In this document: one piece after another, positions 1 through 10,244 of the stretch
Layout: every line of letters starts with the position of its first letter
How positions within the stretch are numbered: the stretch's first letter is position 1
Source: Bullera alba
Lineage: Eukaryota; Basidiomycota; Tremellomycetes; Tremellales; Bulleraceae
Direction of reading: 5' to 3'
Length of the DNA: 64,000 bases
Assembly (NCBI GenBank): GCA_001600095.1
Contig: BCIX01000002.1
Span: forward strand, 2,480,001 to 2,544,000
The notes under the pieces: model-generated
What the model was told of the DNA's origin: nothing
Database searches by the model: none
The model's input: the letters and a program-made list of their open reading frames with translations, nothing else
Made by a program: the position numbers and the translations under genes

Positions 1-2252
1 CTCTGAGCACTGCCTCGCCTAGAGAACGAGCCCATGGGACTGGCCCCGATCCTGCCTCCGCCCATTCCGCCCATTGGTCCCGAAAAGGGGTTTGGCGAGT
101 TGGCCGATAATCTCCTTGGCGAGCCAGAGATAGGAGAGGGAGACAATGGTCTGCCACCAATACCAGCCCCACCGCCGCCGTTCGCGTCGGCCGAGGTGAA
201 ACCGGGCGGCGGGCCCGGTGGCTGTAGCAGCCCTGTTGGCATTGGCGATCTGGGGGATAATGGCGATCGAGGGATTTGTGGAAGTGGGTGGTGTAACAAC
301 GTGGTAGGACCACCCGCGTTACCATTGCCAGTCATGGTGCTGGGGCTTGGTAATGTGCTTTGACCCAGTCTCGAGGGTGTGGGCGGAGCATGGGGGAATG
401 GAGAGTTTCGCGGTCCCCCATTGGACATGTTGGATGGTCCCGGGAAGGGGATATGGATGAACGTGTTCGGAGGGGGATTGGCGTGATTCGCATTGAATTG
501 GAATTCCATCGACATTGCCTCGAGTTCTTTCCCCTCTAGTCCAATACAATCGATGATCCGCTTGCCCAGGGCGTTGATCAAGGAAGGGTTGTCTCGACTC
601 CGGGTCCATACTTGGATTCTGTCGATCTTCGGTCGCGTTGAAGCGACCACACCGCACACTTCGTCCTTCGGGTCCAGTACCTCGCCAACGAGTGACATTG
701 TGAGATTTGCCCATGCGTGGTCGAGCAGATGCGGTGCCGAGCGGAAAAGAACGACCCATTTCCCGCCCTGTAGAGGTCAGCAGGGTTTCCCCAATGGTCC
801 AAAAAGGCGGAAAGCTCACATTCGCATTCGCTGGATCTTCCCACATCTACACCCTGATCAGCTGACAGCCACAAAGCGGCACCTTTCACTCACCGGTCTA
901 ATACCATTCTTGAACATGTGATAATTAGAGTTCCTGGCCAACGAGCTTGGCAATCGGACATTGTTGAGGTGTCTCGCGAAGCCTTCAACCTGAGCACCAG
1001 TCTCACATCAGAACTTGCTGTGTGGTCGCCTGTACTGGACATACCGTGTCAAATCTGCCTACGGTGACTAGGGTCTTTTCCCAGTCAGACAACTGCGGCT
1101 CTCCTTCTTTCGGTGTCACGAGCCCTGGCGCCGGTTTGAACGTTTTCGAGTCGAAGAATAGCGTCCTGCGGTAGTCAGCAACATCTCGGGAATAGCCAGT
1201 CGACCAGATAGAGGGCTTACCAGGCATGCTGCAATGGGTGCTCTTTCCTCTTTCCAATTAGACCGTCGTCAGAACCGGAGGAGGAGGATGACTCCTGGGG
1301 AGAGGCGTCCTGGATCACGACCACTGTCTCCTCCTTTACCGGCGTCGACATCACATCGACAGGCTTCACCACTGGCTTTTCGCCGGTGGCAACGGGTTTT
1401 GCGATTTCCTTCGTGTCGAACACACCAGCCGCAGTCAGTGGCGGGGTCGAAGTAGAAGGCGTCGTGGGCGAGTTTGAGGCTTTACTGAAACTGACCCTCT
1501 CCCTTATCGCGGCCAAGGACGGGACGTCCTTGTATCCCTTGATGTATCCCTCTTTGCTCGGGCCTCTGGACATTGAAGTGCCGGTACTACTGCTCCCACT
1601 GCCACTTGACTCCATGGGTGACGAGACGGATTTCGCCCCGAGACCCTTGTACGGGGGAATGACGAACGGGTCGAGGTCCTCTTTCTTCGATATGGACCCC
1701 GAGGCCCCGTGCGACGAGGACGACGAGTGGGAGCGCGTCATTGCGGTCGCGGGCAGTCGAAGCCTGCCAGAGGGTGACGCGGTGTACGGCGATGAGGAGC
1801 TGTTTGAGCCATTGGGCTGAGTGGAATTGATAGCGAGTTTGAGTTTCGGCGGTGTGCTCTGGGAGGAAGTCACCGACATGGGGATGGAGGCAGAGGGCGG
1901 GGATGTTAGGCCGGCAGCTGGTGCGCTGGAGTCTGTGAGAGAGGGGGAAGGGTGGTGGAGATGTTGCGAGATCTGCTGCAGGGACGGCATCCTGGTCATC
2001 CTGGTACTGGATGGTGGATAGCACGTGTCGAGCGGACGGCGTGTGTGTGTAGCCGAGGAGGTTCGAGGGCAGCGACGGTGAGCTCGTGTTGACTTTGTAC
2101 TGTCGCGGTACTCACGGAGACTGAGCGATTGGCGCTTGAGCTACATCTGGACTCTCTTTCTTATCCCCATTGTGCGCCTTGTCCTCGTGCTTGACCTGCT
2201 GCACATCCTCATCACCTCGCTGGAGCGAGGTATCCGTCTGTGTCTGTGTCAT
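1..2252 (-). CDS. eIF4E-family cap-binding protein, 3' end off the window
   Basis: Translation factor eIF4E family, probably binding the mRNA 5' cap. Six exons are readable: 2116-2252, 1221-2000, 1045-1165, 894-989, 820-846 (only 27 nt) and 1-767, the last still open at the left edge. The first 387 codons close in frame. After a Ser/Thr/Pro-rich N-terminal region of about 310 residues the core starts with EHPLQHAWTLFF, then GRFDTVEGFARHL, MFKNGIRPMWEDPANANGGK and WVVLFRSAP. The MWED Trp and GGKW match cap-site positions, and SDW probably supplies the other cap Trp after a short insertion. A Pro/Gly/Ser-rich tail follows. The long low-complexity ends and divergent core suggest a class II (4EHP-like) or fungus-specific member rather than the main eIF4E. 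The dorsal-face Trp after the TVE-F motif is replaced by Ala. The family call is firm, the class is not. Confidence 0.85.
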
Positions 2253-2381
2253 TCTCGGGCGATTCTCGACGAGTACTGCTGTCCCGCAAGAGTTCGTGTA
2301 GAGATGTGAACGTTCGAAGTGGTGTCCTTGTTCACACTATGGGAATCCAGTAGAGTACCCACTGGTCGGTTGGTTCGAGTT

Positions 2382-2735
2382 CTATTTCGATTTCACCCAG
2401 TATATGCCAGCTTTACCGTCCAGGGTGATAGAGCCTCGAATGACGAGTTTGGCGTCTGCTAGCTTGCGGAAGAGGGCTGAGGCTGGTCGCTTGGATGTGA
2501 CGTCTAGGGGTCTAGGCTGCGTTGTTATCTCCGGTTGTCGAGGACGTTGGATGTGAGGTTTTGGCACCCCAACCTGAAACGCACAAAAGTCAAAACGCGT
2601 CCCGGCTAAACGCGTCAAAGGGAAGTCCCCGAATTCGAGTTTCACCTCTGCGAATGGGTGGTAGTGGTGGTGAGGATGGCGATGGCGATGGCGACAAGCG
2701 TACCACCAGCCCATCGTATATACCTTCTTGGCCAT
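2382..2735 (-). CDS. small unrecognised protein, intron structure uncertain
   Basis: I do not recognise this gene. The frame ends in a plausible compact C-terminus (ASALFRKLADAKLVIRG, then ITLDGKAGIYWVKSK) before a stop at 2382. It starts MAKK directly before a GTATAT donor. Two splicing models are possible. One joins MAKK to VKLEFGDFPLTRLAG (acceptor GCAGAG), the other to VGVPKPHIQRPRQ (acceptor TTTCAG). The unspliced reading passes through a His/Arg run from a GATGGC repeat that looks like intron. The product would be about 65-90 residues, basic, without signal peptide or membrane segment. A further upstream exon is possible because a GTTAGT donor lies just before the ATG. Confidence 0.4.
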   Translation of the reverse strand: MAKKVYTMGWWYACRHRHRHPHHHYHPFAEVKLEFGDFPLTRLAGTRFDFCAFQVGVPKPHIQRPRQPEITTQPRPLDVTSKRPASALFRKLADAKLVIRGSITLDGKAGIYWVKSK

Positions 2736-3188
2736 CGGGACTAACCTGCACCACCGACTAGCCTCCTCGGAAGATCTGCACGTGGCTGAGAAAGCATGCT
2801 CGGCTCACGATCGCTTTCTCATTAGTCGTCTTGACTAACCACCACTTTTTGCCTGTTCCGGGGATGTTAAGTACACCAAAGTCAAACTCTATCCTTATCG
2901 TGGGATTCCCGCGCACCTAAGGCACTCGGCAGTGGCACCTTGAGTGCCAGGTACTGTCGATCTTCGACGCCCCCCGGGAAGCGGGGGTATGCATATGCAC
3001 AGAGGATCGGCAGCCTATCGGCAGGGTATATCTAGCTCGGCAAGTCCAAGTCTGGAAACTGGGTCTGTCGAACTCGACGTCTGTTGCCGATGCAGTCCAG
3101 ACCCTCGAGTCCCTGTTCCAGTCTGCCATTCACCGGGTCTATCCTAGGTCTATAAGCGAATGCAGATGCGATTGTTACAGTTCCGAAG
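2736..3188. other. spacer, no gene seen
   Basis: About 450 bp between the 3' end of the NAPE-PLD-like gene and the small gene, both on the minus strand. Only short unsupported reading frames are present. It must hold the promoter of the small gene; I see no clear TATA box or repeat. Confidence 0.5.
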
Positions 3189-5215
3189 CTACTTGTCCAC
3201 GACGAGCGTCTGTCCCACGGGCAGAACGCAAAACGCATCGTCCGCCAGCTCCAACTTCTTCCTAGCGATCGCCAGATCCACAGGTGGTTTGTTATCTAAA
3301 CCAGTCAGACACACACCATACCCGTGTTGGCTGTACTCACACGCCTCGTCGCTCATGAGCCATGTGCCCCAGTGGACTCCGACAGACTTGGCGATTCCCA
3401 TTTGGATAGCCATGCGGACGGCACCTTCGGGATCCGTGTGCTGGAGGTGCATGTGCCATCGGGGCTCGTATGATCCTATAGGAATAGCAGCCAGATCCAC
3501 CGGTCCAAACACTCGTCCAATGGCGGCGAAGAGTGTGGGCGAGTATCTAGTAGTCAGCGTCAGCTTCAAACCAATGCGGATTCGAATGGCTATTTGGACG
3601 CACCCTGTGTCTCCGAAATGCATGAAAGTCCGCGACTTGGCTGGATCCTCGGTGTTGGACTTGACATGGAAGCCTGACCACATTGTGGCGTTGGTGTCCA
3701 GAGGTGACCGGGCTGACCAGTGCTGCAAGATCATCAGCTTATGGCCAAGGGCACACGTCAGCTGCGCATTTACCCACCATCAGGGGTATAGCGGTGATTG
3801 TGAACGATTTATCCTTTTCACCCTCTCGCTGTAATGTATGCGTGTGTTCCTGCCACCAGCTGTTGCAATATCAGTCCTCTGGACTGGGTCCTGAGCTCTA
3901 TGGCAACTCACTCTAACTCCCTGACTCGAGTAGCGCCATGCGATTTGACAAAATCTCCTACACCGACGGGAACAATCCATTCGCAGGTATCACCAAGCTC
4001 CTTGATGGCTTCGGGATCAAGATGGTCATAGTGACTACCACCAAGACATGTCAGCACAACGCCTGACCAGTCCACCTGGACCGCTTGACCTACTTGTGCG
4101 AGACCAGTACCAAATCGACCTGCTTGAGCTCGTCCAAGGTACAAGGCGACGGTCTCAGTCGTTGAGGGGCCACTCGGGACGGTAGCGTTCTATCCGACAA
4201 TGCGGGATCGGTCAGAATAGCCAATTGGTCCATTGTCACATATGACGTCGACTGGCCGAGCTGTGAGTTATGGGATCAGCTACCAAGTCATCGGGACCTG
4301 TTCTGAAGCTTGTCGCTCACCCAAGTCAGGGTCATTTTGTCGGTGATATCTGGCGAGGCAGACGTTTTGTCCTTAGGACTCGTTGCCGATTTGCCAAATA
4401 GTAGAGGGAAATTGGGTCTTTCGCTCGGAAGATCAGGTATAGGTCGCTCAGGTGGAACTCCGCTGGAAATTGAGAGCAATTTCAGCATTACGACCTATTC
4501 GAAAACTCGCATAGCGGCTCACCCGTCGTAGAATAGTTTGAGGGTGACTGTCGAGACGATTATCTTCCATAATGCCCATTCCTGAATATACACATTAGCC
4601 TGACTCCCTCTTGCCAGACACCAGCTTGACCTACCCAAGCGCCTTGCTCCCGCCATTCTACATATGGATTCCAATATCTCCCCGCGAACTTGAGACTGGC
4701 GAATCTGCAAGATGGTCAGCCAGATGTCCAGTATGCGCAGCCTTCCCTCGATAAACATGGCTTCGGTCCACATATGAGGCAAGGAGCAGGGAAAGAGCCT
4801 GCAGATTGACTCTGACGCACCTCTTCTTGATAGCATCCTTCTCTGCCTGCGTAGCGGGTTTTGTGTAGTCGATCTCGCCCCCGGGCACGAGATTGCTTAT
4901 TGACTCCTGAAGCTCTTTGTTTCTAGCGCGAATGTGTGACCTGCGGAGGGTATCGGTGTAGGCTGATTACGGTCGTTAGTATCTATCCACCAGCCTTCCC
5001 ATCTGTTCTGAGGATGTAATGTCTGAGAGATAGTGCTTCGGAAATCCTTTGTCCACCACATGGGATAAGAGCCTATCCAACGAGCTCTGACGAGCGATGG
5101 TACGCTTTGAGAGCCAGACGGCCGACTCACCGTAGTATCCCAGCCATGCACCAGTATACGCCACGGGGAGGATGATCACCGCCCTCTTCAACCCCAGCAG
5201 ACCCACTGACACCAT
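3189..5215 (-). CDS. NAPE-PLD-like metallo-beta-lactamase-fold phosphodiesterase
   Basis: Resembles N-acyl-phosphatidylethanolamine phospholipase D (human NAPE-PLD, yeast FMP30), which releases N-acylethanolamines from membrane phospholipid. The start MVSVGLLGLKRAVIILPVAY gives one N-terminal membrane helix. After several short introns come RYWNPYVEWREQGAW, MTLTWLGQST, AILTDPALSDRT and the metal motif SHNHYDHLD, whose first Asn codon spans a splice junction. Then come ELDWWQEHTHTL, the HWSAR histidine, the GDTGYSPT aspartate and VGVHWGTW. All zinc ligands of the family (three His and one Asp in the first motif, then His, Asp, His) are present. The Gln usually before HW reads as Met in my model, so that junction (about 3730-3790) is the least certain. 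Length is about 460 residues with about nine introns. Activity is predicted; the exact substrate is inference. Confidence 0.88.
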
Positions 5216-5655
5216 CGTCGATCGAAATCAACAAGTTTCCGAGAGTGAGCTTCGAGATCTTCGACCCAGAGTCGAGCTGGGAGCCACGCTGCCTTGATGT
5301 GTCCGTCTAAAGATCAACACTGTGGGCCTGGCATCCTGCGGCACTGAATGCAAGAATGATTGTAGCGTTGACGACGAGCAATGTTGAACGTCAAATGCAG
5401 GACGATGTATTTTCGGTCTTTTCGGAATTCCGAGATCGACGGTGTTTCAGATCAGCAAATGAGCCAGCAGACAACGTCACCACAGGGCTCATGGCTCTCG
5501 AGGACTATCGATCTGCCCATACATCGCTTCTGACACGGGCACGCCTGCCGTCTACGCATCGAGAGGTTCAGAATCTAACGCAGCGTGCTTGGCGGACCAT
5601 GCATGGTCTACTCCTACTACCCCGCGGTCACAAACGTCCTACAGTTCCATACTTC
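5216..5655. other. spacer, no gene seen
   Basis: About 440 bp upstream of the NAPE-PLD-like gene and downstream of the RhoGAP gene, both minus strand. The reading frame covering part of it on the plus strand has no recognisable content and overlaps the RhoGAP 3' exon. Presumed promoter of the NAPE-PLD-like gene. Confidence 0.5.
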
Positions 5656-8599
5656 TTACTCCTGATACGACGCCTGCGTCTTCGATTCGTCCAGCACTTC
5701 TTCACCCTGAGCGCCATCATCCTCTTCCACAAAGATCTCCGTGTACTTGTCCAATATCGTCTCAATAGCCTGTTCCCATCAGGCCAATTCCACGCGAATT
5801 TCTGGTGACTCACCTTGCACTGGAACGCCTGATGTTCGAGGTTGAGAGCCGCCTCATTGGGTGGTGCGCTCAAAAGCGTGGGACCGAATATTATCGATAA
5901 GTTGGAAATACTCATTTGATTGATTGAATCCTTCCGCCTAATCCTATCAATAGTCAGCATCTGTACCATCGGCGAGGGCTAGTTTTGCTCACTTGTCTAG
6001 ATGGCCCATGAAGAATTTCAATGTCGCATAATTCGGATCGGGCAATTCGTTGACTTGCTCGTGCAGGCGGATATGCCTCAACCGATCATTCTCGTAGCCT
6101 ATGGTTTGTCAGTATACTGCGGTCGTACTCGCACCACTCTGGGTCGACTTACGGGCGGCATCAATGAATTGGTGATACAACCCATATGTCAACAGAGGCT
6201 CCGGCAGCTCTCTGAACCACAGCTTCAGACACCCCGAGACGACATTGATATCGGCCGACCATTCGTCAGATAGGACGTCGACAGAGTTGACATCTGCGAC
6301 AGAATCAGTTGAGCTGGCACCGACCTGACACATGACACTCTCGCTTACCCTTGTTGAAAGCCCCTTTCAGCGCTTGAACGCGTGATGTCGTTCCCGACAG
6401 CCTGTAGATGCCCATCGACTCCAGACCTGCCGCCGTCAGTATTTGGACCCCAAAATGATCGTCGTGATCAACTTACCGTACTCCTCGATCGCCTGGGCGC
6501 ACTTCTCCACTATCTTCGGCACCTCAACACCGTCCCTGCTCAGTTGTTCACCAAGGTCGACACCGAATGTCGCGCCAGTAGCTGCTGGAATGCCGGGTAT
6601 GGCGTATTCTGAAGCGGTTTGCTGCGATGGCGTCACCGTTCCATTGGTCACAGCAGCGCCTGCTGATGAGGACGACTGAGACGACATGAACGATGCGTCG
6701 GTGGTACTCCTCTCCACGTGGGCGGGTAATCGCGGCAACTACCCACGATCAGCAATTTTCATCCCTGCTCAAACTGTTATTTGCCGACTCACAAATCCCT
6801 CTTCGTAGGGCCCGTCCCGCCTCGGTCCACGGATAGTCCCCCGGGCGACGACGTAGTTTTGCATGTACGCCTTGAAATCGGTTCTATTGTCAATCGCCTC
6901 GAAGATGCCCTTCAGGCCGGGTCCTGCGGTCAAAACGTCAGCAAAATCTCTTCCACTCTTGCCATCACTCACCCTCGTCAGGCGCGCCCATGGGGTTGAG
7001 CATACTGCCCTCGCCGACCAGCGTCGATTCATATAGGAAGGCATATCGAGCGAGGTGGTACTGCGTGCCCATGTCCAACTCATCCGCGCATTCTTTGAGC
7101 AGCTAAGTTCTGGTCTTAGCTCCCTATTCTGAGCATGCAGTAGGATCACACTACTCACCCGTAGAATCTTTGGCAGTTGAAAGTTGAAGTATTCCTGCCT
7201 CAAAGCCTGACTCTCCAAGACAGCCTTTCGGAACGTCTCACTGGCATTGGCCATTCTGGATCGCACATCCTCTTCCTGTTTCGCCATCGACCCCGCTCCT
7301 TTGCCTTTAAACAGGAGGCCGCCTTTTGACATAGCCTTGCCCAAAGCCCGTTTACCACCTCCGCTCCCGCTGCCCCCGGCCTGTCCTGATCCATTGGTAT
7401 TGGTCGACGAGGTCGAAGCGCTCGAGCGCATCCCAGAGTCTTTCATCGACTCGCCCTCCTTCGCGACGAGTACCCGTTCCAACTCCTCAGCTGTCGAGTC
7501 GAAGCGCGATTTGGCCTAACAGTCGAGTGAGTATGCATTTCGTAGCGCCTTGCTTCACTGACCTTCTCCATGACCACCTCACACTCCTGTAGGATCCCCT
7601 GATACCGCTGTCCATTCTCCTTGTGCTAGGACCCAGAAGTCAGTACGTGGACTATCACTGTGACAACTTGACTTACCAGCTTTCTCAACTTCTCCCCCTC
7701 TCGAGCGAGGGACAGTAACTCGTCGCTCATCTCATTTAGGCGCTGTGAGAACCGTATCCTATTTTCCGCCAGCTGATTCTGTAGCCTCAAGCTCGCTTGG
7801 TACGCATTGACAAAGGTTCTACAGGGTGTCAGATCTCTCATGGCCAACATGAACAATGACACTCACCCAGCCTTGCAGTCCGCTCTTGCGTATACGTCTG
7901 AAGTAGTCCTGCCGAGCTCGACGAGTGATCTGGCGTACTTCTCCTCAATCTCCGCCCGAGAGCGAAAGAACACGGCGACTTGCTACAAATCAGGCATTAG
8001 CCTAGTCCCAGAGCGTATGGCGTGCAGAACTTACTTTGCAAGATGCTATCGACTGCTTTATCCTATCTGCAAGCAGAGGCAGTCCGCACTAGCCAATAGT
8101 CAGTTTAATCCCTCCGCTCTCACAGCTGCGCAGCGGTCTGCTATACCACACCTGTACTCACGTCTGACTCGCATAGCGCTCTGAGAACACCCTCGTCAAA
8201 GCCAACGGGCACGACATCCTCCTTGGCCTCTATTCCCATGCCGCTGCCGCTCCCTGTTCCTGTGATGCTGCCCAATCCCGAGGAGAACCTCCGTTCCGCT
8301 ATGGCCGGGCGTTTCTGAGCTCCATTCCCATTCACACCCTGTAGATACGGGTGCACGGCATGATTGTCCGTCGAGGCCGGGTCGTTGGATGTCGAAGAGG
8401 GCGTCCTGTCAAGAATGCCCGGATAAGCTTGCAAGTGGCTCGAGGAGGAGGAAGAAGATGCGTGAACCAGAGGAGGGGGTTGGGATTGTTGAGCGTGTGA
8501 TTGCCTAGAGTAGTCTTCCTCGCTGCCTTCCCGGCGGCTCTCGGACTCTGAGTATCGGTCCATCACTGGTGATTCGCGGTGCTCGCGTTCGCGGGACAA
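5656..8599 (-). CDS. RGD1: F-BAR and RhoGAP domain protein (RGD1 type)
   Basis: A Rho-family GTPase-activating protein with a membrane-bending F-BAR domain. In yeast, Rgd1 acts on Rho3/Rho4 at sites of polar growth and cytokinesis. The N-terminal 150 residues are Ser-rich. The F-BAR follows with CGLPLLADRIKQSIASCK, FFRSRAEIEEKYARSLVELG, LRLQNQLAENRIRFSQRL and QEYFNFQLPKILR. The RhoGAP domain starts with FGVDLGEQL and contains the arginine finger in GIYRLSGTTSRV, then LKLWFRELPEPLLTYGLY, YATLKFFMGHLDKI and MSISNLSIIFGPTLL. Total length is about 760 residues with roughly a dozen introns, ending SYQE before a TAA at 5656. Both ends are well supported. No SH3 domain is seen. It diverges from the IF3 gene over a 324-bp shared promoter. 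Confidence 0.9.
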
Positions 8600-8923
8600 G
8601 TTCTGGAGTGTAATTCAAAGCTCGGCGAACAGATAGCCCCCAAGTCTATACTTGCTACAGGCAGCAGTATGCCTCTTTCCGCGACGACTACCGAGCTGTG
8701 TAGACGAGCGACGTGTGGATTGAGGCGGTCTGTGTATGTAGTGATCCCAATCCAGCCTGGTCGCGCTACTCTAGCTGTCATCTTAACGCCCAATCAACAC
8801 GGAAGCGGAATCAAAATTTCACCCACTCGCGAGCCAACTGCCTTGTTGCTGGGGTCGTCCAGTCTCATGTCCACACTCAACCTCAGTCCTCCACGACACT
8901 TACACCAGCTCTCGACAACCACA
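8600..8923. promoter_or_regulatory. shared divergent promoter of RGD1-like and IF3 genes
   Basis: The 324 bp between the two start codons must carry both promoters and leaders. No strong TATA box is visible. An in-frame upstream ATG at 8870 could extend the IF3 protein by 18 residues. Confidence 0.6.
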
Positions 8924-9778
8924 ATGGCCACGACATTAGCGAGGACGGGCTTGAGGTCGACATGCTCGCTCCTGCGTGTCAGCTTGCCGGGGCCCTCGCG
9001 CACAATCGTCCCATGCTCAGCTGGCCCAGTTTTCATCAGGTCGGCCGGTAACTACAGGAGATTCAACCAAGCTCCCGAGCCAGAGCCTGTCGCCCTGCAA
9101 TTCTTCACCAATGAGGATATCCCATTCAGCAAAGTTCAGCTAGTCGACCCAGAGACGAGACAGCTCCTCCCACCACAATCGCTCCGAGATCTCCTCAGCA
9201 CCATCGACACGAGAACGCACGAGCTCACCATGGTCCAGGCCGGCCGGCCAATAGTCAAGATAATCGACCTGGCAGCCAAGGCGGATGCAGCCCGGAGTGT
9301 CGAACGAAAGAAGGCCATCTTTAAGGCCGAGCAGAAGGAGAAGAATGTTCAAGTCTCCTGGACGTCCGAGACCAAGGACGTCTTGATGAAGGTCCAACTA
9401 GGCAGGCAGCTGTTGACAGGTGGGAACAAGTTGCAAGTCATGTTCGCGCCCAAGGCCGGTCAATGGAAAACTATCGTAGCGGAGGACAGAAAAGAGTGGA
9501 TGATACAGCAATTCGACGAAGGCTTGGCCGATATCGCTCAGAAATGGAAAGAGGATGATCGAAAGGGAAAGAGCGTGTACACGTTCTGGCAGCCATTCCA
9601 GGATATTCGGAAGGAGGCCGTCAGCAAGACGTTGGACTCGAAGAATCAACTGAAAGAAGGAAGGGACGCCAAGAAGGAGGCGAGGCGGTTGAGAGAGGAG
9701 AAGTCGAGGTTGAAGGCGGAGGAGAAGCGGAAGTCCATGCCCCCGCCGGTGTCGAGTCTTGCACCTGTCGACGAGTAA
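8924..9778 (+). CDS. mitochondrial translation initiation factor IF3
   Basis: IF3 keeps the mitoribosomal small subunit free and helps select initiator tRNA. The protein starts MATTLARTGLRSTCSLLRVS, an Arg/Ser/Leu-rich mitochondrial presequence, up to about residue 45. The IF3 N-domain follows: LQFFTNEDIPFSKVQLVDPE, then SLRDLLSTIDTRTHELTMVQ and PIVKIIDLAAKADA. The basic linker ERKKAIFKAEQKEKNVQVSW leads to a C-domain with SETKDVLMKVQLGRQLLTGG. The tail is Lys/Glu-rich and coiled, ending PVDE. One uninterrupted exon of 284 residues, unusual in this intron-dense window. The C-domain is diverged, as is common for fungal mitochondrial IF3. Start chosen at the presequence Met; an in-frame ATG lies 54 bp upstream. 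Confidence 0.88.
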   Translation: MATTLARTGLRSTCSLLRVSLPGPSRTIVPCSAGPVFIRSAGNYRRFNQAPEPEPVALQFFTNEDIPFSKVQLVDPETRQLLPPQSLRDLLSTIDTRTHELTMVQAGRPIVKIIDLAAKADAARSVERKKAIFKAEQKEKNVQVSWTSETKDVLMKVQLGRQLLTGGNKLQVMFAPKAGQWKTIVAEDRKEWMIQQFDEGLADIAQKWKEDDRKGKSVYTFWQPFQDIRKEAVSKTLDSKNQLKEGRDAKKEARRLREEKSRLKAEEKRKSMPPPVSSLAPVDE

Positions 9779-10244
9779 AGGTGATCTCGCGGGGACAAAC
9801 AGCTTTAGCGGTCAACCTTCGACATCCACCAGCGAGGATCGAGGGGAGTCAAGTCGCAGAGGAGTCAAAAGCCAAGGGTGTACTCTGGCCAGCCAAGAGG
9901 GAGGATGCCGGGAGTCGTTGGCGGTAAACTCGGTCACCTGCGAATTGGAGATGGACTAGAACCATAGGACCTGCAGTAGCCTGCAACAACACTTTGTGTC
10001 CAACAAGAGACTATGAACGAGTCCTGCTCTGTAGTATGCAAGCGCACTTCTATGCCTTCGGTTCGTGCACGCTGCGACATCCGTCTCGACGTCTTGCTTC
10101 AGCTGTCCGAGCGCCTCTGACAGACGTTATCATACAAGACGACTCCCTCTGAGACGGTCTCCAGTGCCCACCTTGACATGAACGTACAACAACATGCATT
10201 CGATCGAATGTGACTAGCGCACTCTACTGTATATCTCTAGCGAA
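9779..10244. other. convergent spacer, no gene seen
   Basis: About 470 bp between the converging 3' ends of the IF3 gene and the PPN2-like gene. It should contain both polyadenylation regions. The small frames here have no recognisable content. Confidence 0.5.

Noticed and set aside
8579..8923. N-terminal extension of the IF3 frame to 8579
   Set aside because: The mitochondrial presequence begins at MATTLARTG (8924), and the extension overlaps the start of the divergent RGD1-like gene.
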